Below are positions 35,961-50,094 of a stretch of DNA of 64,000 bases, piece by piece. Under the pieces are notes generated by a model. It saw only the letters and a program-made list of their open reading frames with translations, had not been told where the DNA came from and searched no databases. The stretch spans positions 50,312,576 through 50,376,575 of the forward strand of contig NC_044282.2 of the NCBI RefSeq assembly GCF_004027225.2, given 5' to 3'. Origin of the DNA: Strigops habroptila (lineage: Eukaryota > Chordata > Aves > Psittaciformes > Psittacidae). Within the stretch, counting starts at the first letter, position 1. Each line of letters opens with the position of its first letter. Made by a program: the position numbers and the translations under genes.

Positions 35961-38900
35961 CTTAAAAGAGGAAGGTAATGAAAGGGGTAAAGGAAATACA
36001 GGAAACAATTCAGCAGGAAAGGCATCTGACTACCAATAAAATTCTGTATACTGTTCAGGTTGCTGGTTTTTATCCACGAAGCCCTAAATCCAGTCTTTCC
36101 CTCCAGCAGTCTCTCTCTGTCTTGTGTGTTATCACCACATTTTCAAATGTCAGTGGGGCTTAATTGTAACCTTTATATGAAAGAAAGTAAATTTCCAAAA
36201 CTTTGTACTAAATAGTCTGTTATCATTTAAATATCAGGGCATGTTACACAGCACATCTGTTTTTCTGGATGGGTGGGGGGTGAGAGAGCATGGGATGGAC
36301 AAAATTTGAGATACAGTGGACTATTGGTATTCATTAATAACAGATAAATATTTAAACAGTCAAAGATTATGACAGCTTGTGTAGAAGGTGGCATGGGACT
36401 TTTCTGTTTTGTTGCTGAAATAAGTATTAATAACTATTGCCAAATTTTTCCATCTTGTTGTTGCAGTTACAAGTAATAAGCCCACATAGTTCCTCTGTCA
36501 ACTTTCTCCACATATTTCCACCAAATTACAGATACTTCTCTATTCCAAGTTGAGTCCAGTAAGAAACTAAAAATTTTCACAAGCTTCCATCAGTTTATTA
36601 ACTGTAAAACTATAGTAAGCACTTTGCTGGTTTGAAGCCAGCCATATGATTTCTAAAGATATCATGAAGTACTAAATTTAATCCTTTCATTAATAGTATA
36701 TCCTGTTCTGTAAACCACAGAGGCAGTGCACTGTGCTCATATGGGGTGTCACTGTTCCAACTCTGGTTATTCTGTTCCAAATCCATATGCCACTAATACC
36801 TCAAATTTCCCATCAATAGCAATAATAGTCATATTGTTACATGATTTTTACTTTGTTCTTTAACTTTGTTCTATAATAGTACCAACCATTTGATCAGATT
36901 CCTCCCCTGCCTCTGAACAAACAGGTGGTAGTTAGCAGAGACCCATTAATCTGGTATATTTTAAAAGTGCAACTGCTTGGCCTGCATTCCCTGTCTCATT
37001 AAACTGGATTGTACTATCCAAGTTTTAGTGGCTTATGGTTGGATATTTAATGCATTCTTTGATTACCAATGTCCTTCATGTTGCCAGAATTCACATATTG
37101 TGATCAACATTTTTGAATGGCTTGAATTGTAACCCCCAACTCTGTTTTCACTGGCTAAAACAAAAAAAAAAATAAAATCAAGAAAAGAGGAAGCAAATTC
37201 TCTCTAACAGCATGAGTGGTATTTCCTGAACTGGGAAATAATAATACCAATTAAAAATTTTTTTCTTTTTTTTCCTTTTCCCTCCACTTTAAAGCATCCA
37301 AATGCACAAACAGGAGTCATGCCAGGTTAACTGGTTGGCTGTTAATGAAACCTCTGTGTGAAGGCCCTCCCTAATCTACTCAACCCTCCAGAGATCAAAC
37401 AGAGAGTTAACAGACCAGAGCAGGTTATATGTGATGGATGTGTGTGTATAAATCACTTCCTCAAAGCTAAATTGTTCCAATTCACTCAGTGGCAACAAAC
37501 TGCAAAGATTCTCACAGACGTATAACACTCCCTTCTCCTCCTCCTCAGTAAGTATTATTGGTTGAGTTAGAAAACTCCTGGGAATCCAGGTAACATAGTA
37601 ACAGGATAGAAAGCAGCAAGTCAAGTAGGGAATAAAAACAAGCATATAAAAGAAATAATCATGATTTTTGTCTTTCAGTAAGTATTTTGTTGGCCCTGAG
37701 GGGAACCATACTGTTGCTTTAACTTTTGGTGGTGTGCAGTTAGCTTTGTTGAGATGTTGAGATTGGAAGGTAATGTTAAAAAAGACATGATGGCGAAAGA
37801 AGACTAATACATTATTCTTTCAGGAATGACTTGTAAAACTGTGGAATAAAATTCACCTATGAATCACAAGCTCCAAAAGGACACTTCTGATAACTGTTAC
37901 CCAGACTCCATATTTTTTCTGGTTGGCTTCTGTTGTTCTGATGAAGTAAATTTTGGGAATCTGATGACAGAAAGAACAGTTGTCTTTGTACTTATTAATG
38001 TCTCTCCTGTGCCTGCCTTCTCAGATATCCCTTTAGGAACTAATATTTGAGATCCTACAGAAGAAAATTCACTGTTTGCAGGTTGCACTGAGACCAAAAT
38101 CCATCTCATTTAGTTCAAGAGAGATAAATTCTGCTCTTCATTACAATCTCACTGGTTTCGGTAGAACCTATTAGTGTAACTAAGAGCTGAATTGCATTTG
38201 AGGAAAATTTTAAATGACTGTGCCGATAAAATTCAATTAAATATTTCTGTAAAGTCTTTATATTTCCCATTTAAAATTATTCTTCACATGTTTATTAGTC
38301 GTGTCTTTCCCTTTGCTTTTTACCCTACTGTAATGCTATTACGCACATTTTCTTCCTTTTTCTAATATTCCCCTCCAATTATTTTTAGCTTCCTCCATGC
38401 TCAAGAATAAGACTCCTGACAGAAAACTGCTGCTTCTCACTAGTTCTTATTGAAGCATTGATATCCATGGATAGTTGTTTTCCATTAGGATTTTCCTCTG
38501 AATACATACTATAGAGTAAAGCAAGGTTGAGTAGCTCATGAGTGTAAGTATGTGAAGAACTAGTTTGGGAAAGAGAAAAAAAAGGAGTGAAAGGCTCAGA
38601 CTCTTGCCCTTGTTCTGTATTTTAAGTTATTAATTACATTGAAGACCATGGAGTGGAATGTGCACATTTCAAGACCATGGTCATAGATTCAAATATGGTA
38701 AGTTCCATCTTTGTCCAGTGACAAGGTATTTGTAGATAAGATTAATGGAGAATAAGTTCCTTGACTATTAAAAGAAAAGTCAGCAACAATGAAAAAAAAT
38801 CTTTAACAGGTCATTACTAGGATAAAAGAGGTACCTTCAAAGAATTAAACTTGAGGTCATTCCAGTCTACCATAGTAATGAGGGCGAAATTAATTTCACT

Positions 38901-39383
38901 TCATTTTACTATAACTTTGTCACCTTTAATTCCCTTCTTACAAGTAATCGTATGTGTGCCTATGGCATGATTTATCTCGCTCAATAGCTGAAGTCTTTGG
39001 ATTAAAATGAGTCACACCTCTTTTCTTCTTTGCTTGTGTAAGGCATGTGTTCAAAATAGTGGCATCTATAGATGGGCACCTGCATAAGGCTACCATATAG
39101 ACATCTACAGATGCCTGTATTGATATATAGACACATATATATTTGGTGAGATAAATCCTGCACAAAGCAATATATTCAGCAGCCCCACCTTTTTCCTCCC
39201 TCCCCATGTAAATTTTTAAAGACATTCAAAGTATAAAGTTTCAATTTCAGAGCAGCATGTACAAGCAGGCAAGCTTTGAGACTACAGTCAAATATCGTTT
39301 GTAACAGCTGAGCTTAGCAACAAAAAAGCCACAGTCCTGTTTTTATAATGGACATACTGACAAATCCTCTGTGTTATAATAAG

Positions 39384-39479
39384 CGTTTGGATGGACGATA
39401 TAAATTACAATCGAAAGCCAACCAATGCGACTTCTTTCCCTACATTGTGGAAAACATAAGTGTGCCTTTGTACGAGACG
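39384..39479. promoter_or_regulatory. Candidate conserved or undermethylated element (CpG-retaining patch)
   Basis: Six CpG dinucleotides in 96 bp (39384, 39396, 39412, 39428, 39473, 39478), inside otherwise strongly CpG-poor, AT-rich sequence. The segment also has a CCAAT box (ccaaccaatg). Function is inference only. Confidence 0.25.
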
Positions 39480-41864
39480 AGAATTGGTTTGGCTCAATTT
39501 ATTGTGTGGGTAAATCCAAATCTTTAATCAAATCCCTGCTTAGTCTTAATTTCAACTTTTGCTCTGAACTTTGAAGACTTTATTCCAGAGGTTCAGACAA
39601 GTCAGTTCAGAGAGCTATGTACTTCTCAAACTTGATCAGCTGGGTCATCTGTATCTAGGGGAAAGGGTGGTGGTAGTAGGAAGTCAAACAACAGTGCAAA
39701 ATAATTCCTTTTTTTCTTTCTATTCAGAAAAAAGGAATTTTGTTGGAATGGCTAAGTCTTCAAAAGGCCATTTTGCAAAACAGAAATACTCTTAAAAGCA
39801 TATAATCTTTAGCTGGAGGCCAGACTGAGTATGTTTCTGATTATGCTGGTGACCCTCACCCTAAAATCCCTTTGTAGAAATGCCTTTATTCTAGACAACA
39901 TACTGACTAGCAAATGATCTAACAGATTTCACAGCACATAAATTAAGACCTAATAAATTATTTCAAATTCAGACTCCCTAATTACAGAATCAAGCATTCC
40001 ATTTAAAATTGCAATTATCTAAACAATTAATAAATACAACTAAAATGAGGCATCACAGAAAAATATTTGATGATAGCTATTTACTGTGGAAAAGACAGGC
40101 TAAAATTTTAAGCACTGGCTAAGACTGGTAAGGACTAGTTAAAACCTATAATTCATGGTTAGTCTAGATACCAGAATAGGAACATTTCATTCTGTTAGCT
40201 TAGCTGAGTGTAAATGCTCAGATATTAACCTCTGTACTAATTAATTTTTATATTTATTTAGAAATGTTCAATTCTTCTACTACTTTTACAGTGTAGTAAT
40301 GTATTCACTTTAGCAGGAAAGGTTTTTAAATATGGAATATATATTAAATACATAATTCCAATATATTTTTTGGAATTTTTAGTTATGAAAAGAATAGTTG
40401 TACAATTAGGAAATATACTTGGTTTATAAGTATGGCTATGACTGTATGTGGATGGCTCCAACACATATCAATGTAAAGGATATACATTTATGTTATTTTA
40501 TCTTGCAGAGATATCTAATAGTGGGAGTGCACATCACCTGTAAAATAGAACAGCTCACCCTTTGCATATAATGGTGTTTCTATACCCTCCTTTTCTCTAT
40601 TTTTATTTTTAATCTATGCCCAGTAGCAAAGATCAAACAGAGCAAAAACAGAAGGAAAACGTCAGTTGCTGCTATCAATCAGTTTATTTCAGATATTAGG
40701 ACATCTGCAATGAGAAAATTAAGGCAGGCTACCATGAATGACAAAGGAACATATATTGCTAGTAGGTATAAGGTGCTTCTGTCCCAGTACTTCGTATTGT
40801 CTCAAGCACTGTTAGTTGACAGTAATAGCACTGCTGCCCCAGTACTATGTGTCTCTGTAATTTCTTAGGATTTCACTGCACCCGCTGCAGTTGGACTCCA
40901 TTTTTTTTTGTACTGCCATCAGAATAAAATACATGAAGATGTTGAAATGTAATATTGAGCTTGTAGGAAAGGTTCCCGCTGCTCACCTGTGACCCTGAGC
41001 AACAGAAGGTGGTTCATTAGAGGTGGAACTTGAATGCTGCCATCTTCTCAATGAAGTGAAAGTGGAAACAAGAATGTAACTGCTGTTGTTTATTGGCTGT
41101 CGCATGTCTGTATCTTCCAAGCCAGATGATACATTAATTTGAGAAGACACTGGGACCTCAGAAACAATGGTACTAGTTGTTTTGCTACCAGATACAGTGA
41201 GGGCTTATTTCAGAGTGCTTGGGATCTTTCAAGACTTTGGTAACTTCTGTTCAAATAATGCTTTCCAGCTCCATGAGAGAACCACTGAAATCATCATCTA
41301 ATGGCTCTGAATTATTCCTTAGGAGAAAGTTTTTCTATTCTGTTAAATTTGATTGACCTAGGGGAAAAGTCGGTTCTTTCTAGAAGCTGTTGCTTAAGCC
41401 TGAGATACCAAGTGGGGACTTTGAGTCAATTATGAGCTTGTTACAGAGTTTCAGGGTCTAGTTAAGGAACTGGGACTGGTGAGGAAGGTTCTGGTTTCCT
41501 TTGCAATTGCTGTATGTAGGGCTAAAGAAAGTCTTGACATTGCTCTTTCCCAGATTCTTGGGATTTTCTGAGATCATGGACTTCTGTTAGAAAAGTGATA
41601 AAATAATCCATTCAGCTGACTGAAATAGTGAAAATTAATCTCTATTTTAAATTGGTGGTGGTCCGGCAGAGTAATCTTCCATTCCTCAAACACAGCATTC
41701 TTGTTCATGCACTGTATGTTTTTGTAGGCACAGATTGCTCCATACAAAACCTGAAATAACAAATTGTCTTTCGATCATAAATAGCATATTAAACTTTGCA
41801 CATTCATCCTTGACATGTTCCCTATGTTAAGCCTTCTTGCTATGTGTCAGTCACATCTGAAATA

Positions 41865-41960
41865 TTTCATAGGAATATAAGAAATTTCATGCTATTCAGA
41901 CTAATAGCCAACATGACCTCATACCCTGCTTCTGATAGTGGCAATAGGACATCGAGCATC
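41865..41960. repeat. Possible ancient amniote interspersed repeat
   Basis: The pattern cataggaatataagaa, then agactaatagcc, then tgcttctgatagtggcaat resembles a widespread reptilian repeat of the form 'cataagaa...gtcagacc...cttctgacagtggccaat'. The match is by memory and is low-identity. Confidence 0.3.
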
Positions 41961-44900
41961 AGCTGTGCCCACCCGTCTTCTCTTCATCAGCCACCCCAGA
42001 TTCCTTCCCTCCCACTTTTCTTTTGTAACAGTGGGTGGTGGGTTTTTCTTACTGGTGAATTTAGCCTTGGTTGTTTACAAGGACAGAAAATGTTCTACAG
42101 ACCATTTTTTGGAAGAGGACTTAGAAATGTGAATTTTGCAGCACGCACCTGTGTGATGATAGAAAAAAAATCTTCCACCAAATTAACATCAGTGAAATAG
42201 CAAATCCTGATTGTGTCATCGCTTTCTACATTCAGATTCTGTGATCCTCACTGAGTGAAATTGCATCCTGGAGTGAGTGGAAGTTTAGCCTCAGTAATAA
42301 CAGAGTAGTTCTGAGGTTTGTCCCTTTGTAAAGTAATTTGTAGCTTTTCACATATTGTTGTAACATAAATTCATTTCCCTTTGTACTCTTAGCCTACACT
42401 GGAAGACGTTTATGGATTTTATGGAATGCCAAGAAAACAATCACGAATCATCTATTAACAATTGGATTACATGATCTTCTAAAGCTGGTTAGATTTTCTT
42501 TGCCAAATATATTCTACTCGTTTTATTCCAGCTTGCTAGGAAAAAAACCCATCAAGCTGCTATGCATGTTTCCTTTTCATTTTAATTGCTGGCATTTTAT
42601 GCGGAATGCACGCAGGTCCTAATGTGCACAAAGAACTTACTGTACATTCATTTGCAATATAAAATTCCATGTCTTGGTGGAAATTATATTTGCAATAATG
42701 CTTTGTATCATAAAACTGCAGCGTATTATTTATTATACAGTCTTAATCTTATTACATTTAGTTGTTGAACTTGGGTTTAGCAGACTGAAACAGCAAGAGA
42801 AGCATTCAAGCTTCAAGTCAAGGAGAATCATGGCTGTTAGACAGGGAAAATTCACTGCTTGTTCAAGTCATAAGTAGAAGGTGGACACTCTCCCGCGTGG
42901 CAACCTGGGGAAAGTGAATAACCTCATTTTCGATTGTACCCAAAAAGACTTTCTTGAATAAACTAATGTCAGCATGGATAGCAGCTGTTCAGCACCTCTG
43001 CAAATGGAGTCTTCCAGATCTCCAGTTATGAATGAAATATGGAGGCAACAAAAAACTGGTTGCCAAATCTAGCAGTCTAGGCCTTTGGGACTAATTTGTG
43101 CTGTGTGGATACTTCCATCAACGCATAGCTGAAACAGGTAGAGTTGTAACAGAAACTTCTCATCTGGGAGCCAGCAATTTCTCTGGAAGTCTGATTATTG
43201 CTATTTTAATTGATGATAATTTGTAAAAAGGTAACAAAGAAAGATGCAATGGCTTCCATTCTTGTTGATAGAAAACTATGTTGAATAGTACACATTATTA
43301 GTGGCTCTTACATACCATTTAAAAGCTGAAGACTTGTTCCTGCTGCAGCACCTACTCAATTCCTCCTAGGATCATAAATTGTTTTTCAACAAGTACTCAG
43401 AAAGCCTATAAAATAAGAGAAAATTAAAATCTATCTCAAGAGGCTCTTCTGCCTGAATTACTAAACAGTCTGGTACAGTGTTTGAGTAAGAAAATGGAAC
43501 AATGAACCTCAAAGCCAAACTCCTGACCTCAGCTCCTCTGAATTTTCTGTGTTCAGAGAATCTCTGCCTGTGCTATGAACCAGATGCTGTCTCTGAACCC
43601 AAAGCATTTGTAAGGTAGATGAGGAGAACTATTTATAAACATGGTTAATCAAGCACATTAACAGACTAAGGTGTAAAATTCAGAGCTATGTTTGTTTTGA
43701 AAAACAAACAGCTGAATCTGCTTTGCCACTTTTGTATAACAATGTAATTTAACAGGAAAGTTTGCCCATTAAAAACGAACACCTCCACTGGAAAAAAAGG
43801 TATGTCCTTGGGTTGACTGTGCCTGTGACTGATGGAGTGTGTTTCCTTGTTTAAAATGACATTCATAGACATGATTAGATTTTTATTTTAAGGATCCGGT
43901 TGTACATCCCTCACACATCTGAAATGCCCAGCAAAAAAGTGCTTTGCATTGCAAGGAATGAGGGAACAAAGACATTATAGTCGCTGCTCTTCTTTTTCAT
44001 CTTTTTTTAATGTTTAAAATGTGTACTTTTCTAAAGGGTTGCTTTACCATCAGCTGGCTTCATGATTTATACATATTCTTTTTTGCTGAAAGAACCTTTA
44101 CCAGAATAATAAGAATGCTCAGATAAACACATTCTCTGCATTAACTTCACTGTCCCTAACAGTTAAACACGGAAGAAAATTGAGTATAGATTTTCTTTGT
44201 GATTGGAAATTAGACCCATGTAACCGCAGAAAACAAAAGCAATCTAAAACCCTAAAACCTACCAGAAATGTCTAACATGCAATTTGATCTCTGCTTATGC
44301 TACTTTGCTTCAATTCACAATAAAGTAACATTTCTCCTTCACTAGCACCTGCTGTGTATCACTGCAAATGATTACATATAGCAGCACAGGTGCCTCGGAG
44401 AAAGGAGAATATACTGTTCAGAACATACAAACAAACAGCTATATTTGAACTTATGAATACCATAATTCCTTCTGAAAAATGTGAACGGTTTAAGCAAATA
44501 ATCCTTTTGTAAGTATTTATTCTGGAAAACCGTATTTTCTTTCCCAGAAAATTGCACACAGCAATGGTTGACGACACTGGTGATTTGTCAACCATGGCAT
44601 TCAGAGAGATGAGACCTCCGGGGTTTGCACAGAAACTGGAAAAAAAAAAAGAGGCTGTGGTACCCAACTAGAAGGTGCTTGTGAAAACAGTCTGAAAAAT
44701 AAAAACAAATGCATACTTCTGTGCATAGTTTAAGGTTAACCTCAAACTCATTTGGACTGTTAGACGTGATGTTTGCCTCCAGTCACTCTTTTGTCACGGC
44801 ACCAGGAATAGGCAGTTTCATATCTACACTTGGGCACCTGAGTAGCTGAGTTCCTCAGAAGTGCTGTTCATGTAATCTATCAAGACAGATGTTTTCCTGC

Positions 44901-46080
44901 AGCCCACTGTGCTGCTGTGAGCCCTATCCCTGCGGATGAGTGTGAGAACCTGCTGCAGACCAGCGTGGTGACCGGGACACATCACCACTGGTCTTATGCA
45001 AAGAAAAGGAATTTGCCTCACTCAGTCATGTTCCCCAAGTCCCGTCAGTGTGGGCATTAGACTTATTGCTGTTACCCAGTTTGCCTCACAGATAGCTTGC
45101 AAAGGGAAATAACCTTTGCCTTGGAGAACAAAAAGAGTGATCAGACTAAGAATATCCCTCAGAAACCTCCGGGGCAGGCCATTGCTTGTTGATGCCACTC
45201 CCTGATGTCTTGGTGCTTGCTCCAGGAGTATAATTCACCAAACTGGCTCAGACATCATAGTTCAAAGCACAGCAATCAGGAGGAGGCAGGTAGTTTTGAA
45301 CATCCAGTACATCAAGTGGGACAGTGCCCTGTGAAATAGCTGCTCTGCTGGCAGTGGAATTATTTGCAATGTAAGGTATCCAAGAAAAGATGGATGCCTG
45401 TGAAGTTTGGTGTTTCATCTTGGGTTTAGATGCCTAACTGCATCCACAACTTAGATGTCTCTGAAGGCTAAATTTAAAAAACCCTAAGTAAGTCTTACAG
45501 TAAGACATCTCTTAGAGCGCAGGCAGCTATTTTATGTGTATTTTAAGGCACAGCCAGAGGAAGTAGAGCTGCATGCCTTTCACACAAGAACTTAGTAGCT
45601 ACAGAGCTTGCTGAGGATCTGAGATGGCTGGATTTTACATCTGACGGGACTAAGAGGTGGGTTAGGTCTGCAAGCAAACGATTAGGTTACTTTGAAGAGG
45701 GAAGAAAGTTTTGAGGTTCCCATCATTCCCTCAGTATTTCTGTTCTTATCCAATGCTTGCCTAATGTGGAATATATAAACAGCCGAGTTTATATTATATA
45801 CCTTGCAAGTTCCTGTGTAATTAAATGATTATGTGGGGATTTTGTGAATCACTCACCTAAACTGCTGTTTTCAGGCTTAACACTTTGTGCTGGAAAGGGA
45901 TTTGATGTAGTGTACATCTGGCTCCAACTTAATGTGCACAATAACAATAAGACCTTCATAGCAATTCTATATGGGATATTTAGCTCGTAGAGATACTACC
46001 AGTGACTTTAAGCATGGTTGTAATAATCTACAAACAACCCCAAAAATAAATGCACTACTATGTCCATTTTTTGGTCAGCT

Positions 46081-46137
46081 GTTGGAAATAGATGATCTTT
46101 AATATCCCTCCCAACTCTAACCATTCTATGATTCTGC
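46081..46137 (+). mobile_element. CR1 3' tail fragment
   Basis: gttggaaatagatgatcttt, then ccctcccaactctaa, then ccattctatgattctg is the terminal roughly 57 bp of a CR1. Very short 5'-truncated insertion. Confidence 0.85.
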
Positions 46138-48388
46138 GTTTGTTCCATCAGGGCTTTCCTGGGCTGTTAACACTACCCCTGTGTGAAGACAGCAGGGCTA
46201 CTTCTGTATGTTTGTTTCCATAACTTGAGATAAACAAACGATGCTTCTGCATCAGCTCGCTGTAGGCGCTGCCCTTGGGACACCATCTCTTGAGAAAGAA
46301 GAGATTAATTTCTCTTAACCTCCAGGCTCTTATGAGCCTTCATGGAAATATGGGCTGTTGTTCCATGCTCCAAGCAAGATTCAGGACACCTTTAGAAGTC
46401 CATGTTATCAGAGGTTACCCCTGGGTAACCACCCAGATCTACGCTGGCTCTTTTTATATTCCACTGAGACCAACGTTTCCAGCAAGCAATTAATTGCTTT
46501 CTAATCTTTGGGTGAATCACACCCTAGTTTATCACTTGCCTAGCTCGAGTGCAAATGTCTATGTTTGGCCAGAGGGTTCCCACCCTTTTGTGCCTAGCTG
46601 AAGTGACAACTTCAAATAACTGCTGAGCAAATGACTGCTATCACCCTGTGCACTTTTGGAGGGAGAGGTGGTAAAAAGAAGGGGTTATGTGCCCTTTCCT
46701 TTCCATCAACACCCTCAGATGCTACATGTACGCTTGGGATCATTTGAAAACAGTAAATGCTCCGCTGCCCTACCAGCCAGATATCAGTAAGATTCTCATC
46801 TTTAGGTTTGCAACTATTATGTCTTTTTGGATTTTAGATGCCTCGATGCCATCTGCTTCCTTATAACTCTGATGCTCACTGATCACCCTTTACAGCTCTG
46901 TCTTATTCTGTATCCAGTTCCAGATACAGAACTAGTATCTGGAACTAGAACTAATACCTTTTTTGTGATCATAAAGATTCCGCGATGGCTAAAAAGGTGT
47001 CAAATTTTGCCAAGAAAAAAAAAAACAAAACAAAAAACTGGAGAAAACAATCAAAGAGCTTTCTGATACACATTCTTCAAAAGGCTCCAAAGTTTTCTGT
47101 GTTATTCTGCTCTGCAGTACTGAAATAACTTCTTGTCCAATAACAGCTGGTGTCTGTAGTACTCCTGGTGTACTCGTATGTGTAAAATATTTAAATGGTT
47201 CTGGAATGGCATTAGCTAAAACATTCACTTGGTTTCTCTATTTACCCGTTTCTTTTTGAGTGCAGTGCAGTGTTGATGCTGCCAGTTAATACAGAAGTTA
47301 CATTAGCAGCTGAATAAGAGTTCATCACAAATAATGGCACTATTTAAAAGACTGACCCTTATAATCTCTATAGATTAATCTACATAGATTGTTTTCTGCT
47401 TCGATATATTTTTATTGCAAAACCAAATAATTTACTCCAATATTTATTAAACAATAGATTAAACCTAACACAAAATTACCACAAGTCAACTATTTATATA
47501 TTGCCAATCTTTAAAATCACATAACTAATGGTTACAGCTGCAACTTTATACTGACCTTTTTCTTCTAGCCAAATAAAACCTTCATAATTTCATAATTTGA
47601 AGCACTTGCCTTAAATTGCAGCTTGTTACCTATCTATCTTCTGCAATAACATGTTTTTAAATTACAGTATTTTGATGCTTTTAAATCTGGTACACTCCAC
47701 TCTGCTAGCACTAAGGCTCCATGCTAGATGTCAGTGGCATTCCATGCAGGCGCAGGAATCTCCACTAATGAACCTGAAGCAGATGAGGGTCATCATTAAT
47801 GTTTGACTGTGTATTTACAGAGGGCGGTTTGATGGGGAGTATGGGCAAAAGTAATAGATCTCCCACCTTGCTTCCTTAGCCATAAACACTGCTTGAGAAC
47901 AAGTGGCTTGTGTTTGGGTATACACTTAGACGGATTTCAGTCAAACTAATGACCAAACATTGCTGAATTTCCACAGGCACATGAAATTTAAAAACCTCTT
48001 TCTTTTCCTTTTTTTTTTTTTCCCCCTGAATAATGCTTTGCTTGAACCTGAAGCAATACAAATTGGATCACAACCTGTTACTTATTGGCAGCTGGAAAGG
48101 AGTACCCTTCACAGGCTGGTAAATTAGAACGCAAATTGACGTGAATTCTGCAAAAGAGAGGGTGGGCACTGAACAGCCACCCAAGTGAGGAGACAACTGA
48201 TTGCAAAACTACCACACTGCCATCCCAAATATGTATCTGCAACACCTAGTTTCAAAGGGTAGGGAATCAAGCAGGGAATCAGCTCATTGACTTCATCTGG
48301 TTTTAGATCAATGCCACCTCTTTCCTATAAATCCATGAAACCACTGTGAGAGGCTTTAAAACTTACTGCACCTCTCCTGTCAAGACAC
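46138..48388. other. Intergenic sequence, no supported gene
   Basis: AT-rich and unique-looking. It contains the hairpin at 46916-46946 and short A and T runs (about 47014, 48009). No coding exon recognised. Confidence 0.55.
46916..46946. repeat. Perfect hairpin, 12-bp stem, 7-nt loop
   Basis: AGTTCCAGATAC (46916-46927) and GTATCTGGAACT (46935-46946) are exact reverse complements around the loop AGAACTA. No T run follows, and no adjacent gene explains it. Confidence 0.93.
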
Positions 48389-48782
48389 ACTGGGAGAGTT
48401 GGGCTTACTCAGCCTGGAGAAGAGAAGGCTCTGGGGAGACCTTAGAGCAGGTTCCAGTACCTAAAGGGGCTAACAAGAAACCTGGAAAAGGACTTTTTAC
48501 AAGGGTATGTAGGGATAAGACAAGGGGAAATGGCTTTAAACTGAAAGAGGGGAAATATAAGTTTAGGTTATTAGGAAGAAATTCTTTTCTGTGAGGGTGG
48601 TGAGACACTGGCACAGGTTGCCCAGAGAAACTGTGGTTGCCCCATCCCTGGCAGTCCTCAAGGCCAGGCTGGACGGGGCTTTGAGCAACCTGGTCTAGTG
48701 AAAGGTGTTCCTGCCCATGACAGGGAGGTTGGAACTGGATGAGTTTTAAGGTCCCTTCAAAGCCATGTTATGATTCTATGAT
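48389..48782 (+). mobile_element. CR1 LINE 3' end, about 390 bp
   Basis: Starts within cagcctggagaagagaaggc, continues through gataagacaaggggaaatgg, cacaggttgcccagagaa, ccatccctggcagtcctcaa and gagcaacctggtctagtga, and ends atgattctatga. Many small indels break the ORF2 frame. 'gagcaacctggtctagtg' type. Confidence 0.94.
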
Positions 48783-50074
48783 ATCTCATTCCCACATCCT
48801 GCAGAAGAAAAATTTTTTAGCAAAGCAATCATGAGTTTAGTATTCTGTAAAACACTAAAGGGCCTTGGTGCCCTTTGTTATCTATGACATTTTTATAATA
48901 AAGGTGGTGCAAAAATATTCACTGGAAATGCTGCTAGAGCTACTGGCAGTACGCCACCTCTAAGGAGGCTAGAAGATATGTATGTTTTTTCCCTACTGAA
49001 TCCTATTGCTTCTGAAATTAGACCTTATTTATACTGGTTAAAATCAAGCATGCCATAGAGCACAGGGCTGGGCAATAAGGGGATAACTATGCTTAAATCC
49101 TGCCTATGTTTTATTTTTCATCATGAGTGCCAACAGCTAAGCCGGGTGATGGAGAACTGTGTCAGCGCAGACAGTGGCACAGGCAGTTCACAAATAAATG
49201 CTGTTGGTTTCACGTGGTTGTGGTGAGTGCCGAGCTGGGGGCAAGGGGGGAGAACATGACTGTGTGTGTTCATGGGGTTGGAAGAGCCATCATGTTTCAC
49301 AGATTCCCAACAACAAATTCTGACAAGTGAAAAATGTTTGATTTTAAAAAGTCACACAGCTTGCCTTTTTTAAACACTTTCAGTATTTATTTAATCTAGT
49401 AAATAGGTTTATTAGCAAGGTTCCATTCTTTGTAGTTTAGGTAATGGATTTACCATATGTTTATGCTTTAAGGACTTGTGTAAGACTCCTAACACCTATT
49501 TCTCCACCTCCTGTCTCAGGGGTTAAGACCTTGGTATGTTGCCAGTTTACTGCTGTGGTCCCTTCCCCTTCTATAATTACAGTCATTCCTAGAGTGAAGG
49601 AAATTCCCTGAGATTTTGCTCTAACTAGCCACAATGTTTCACTACAAAAAGGCACTTCTTTAAAAGAAGAAAAGTAATAAAACTTTCACATTATTAACTT
49701 TTTCCCTTTTAAAAGAGGCTGAAAAATGCCATTGTACCACATTAAAGACCTTTACATAAGACTCACCATTGGCTAATGAGCCTTGTTGTACAATCTACCA
49801 CATGCAACTGCCTTCAAGTGCTGCTTTTAACTTAACCTTGATGTAGTGCCAGGAATGTGCAAAGGATATACTTTGATTGTGGGAGCAGTCTGCTCCCCTC
49901 TGCCTTTTCCGTATTGACATGCTTCAAAATATCTGTAAGGTTTAAATTTTAATGTTGTTTAACAGAGCAACTATTTTATATCTCATAAAGGAGGAATGAG
50001 TAATTACCTGTCCTGTAGAAATAAGCAAGTAGATCAGTTATTTATAATAGAAATGATAAGAAGTTGTTGATGCT
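48783..50074. other. Intergenic sequence, no supported gene
   Basis: Nothing recognised: no coding exon, RNA gene or transposon signature. Confidence 0.5.
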
Positions 50075-50094
50075 TTGTATTTGCACAGTGGCTT

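Larger units (their letters stand above)
33601..46080. other. Long intergenic stretch, no supported gene
   Basis: AT-rich, mostly unique-looking DNA without recognisable coding exons. Structure found here is listed separately: a 24-bp palindrome at 34936, a nested repeat cluster at 35887-35960, a CpG-retaining patch at 39384-39479 and a possible old repeat at 41865-41960. By synteny this may hold MYCN-region regulatory DNA (inference). Confidence 0.55.

Noticed and set aside
41844..42200. 118-codon open frame
   Set aside because: Its first part overlaps a likely old interspersed repeat and no domain is visible.
48346..48614. 82-codon + and 69-codon - frames
   Set aside because: They lie in the CR1 copy at 48389-48782.
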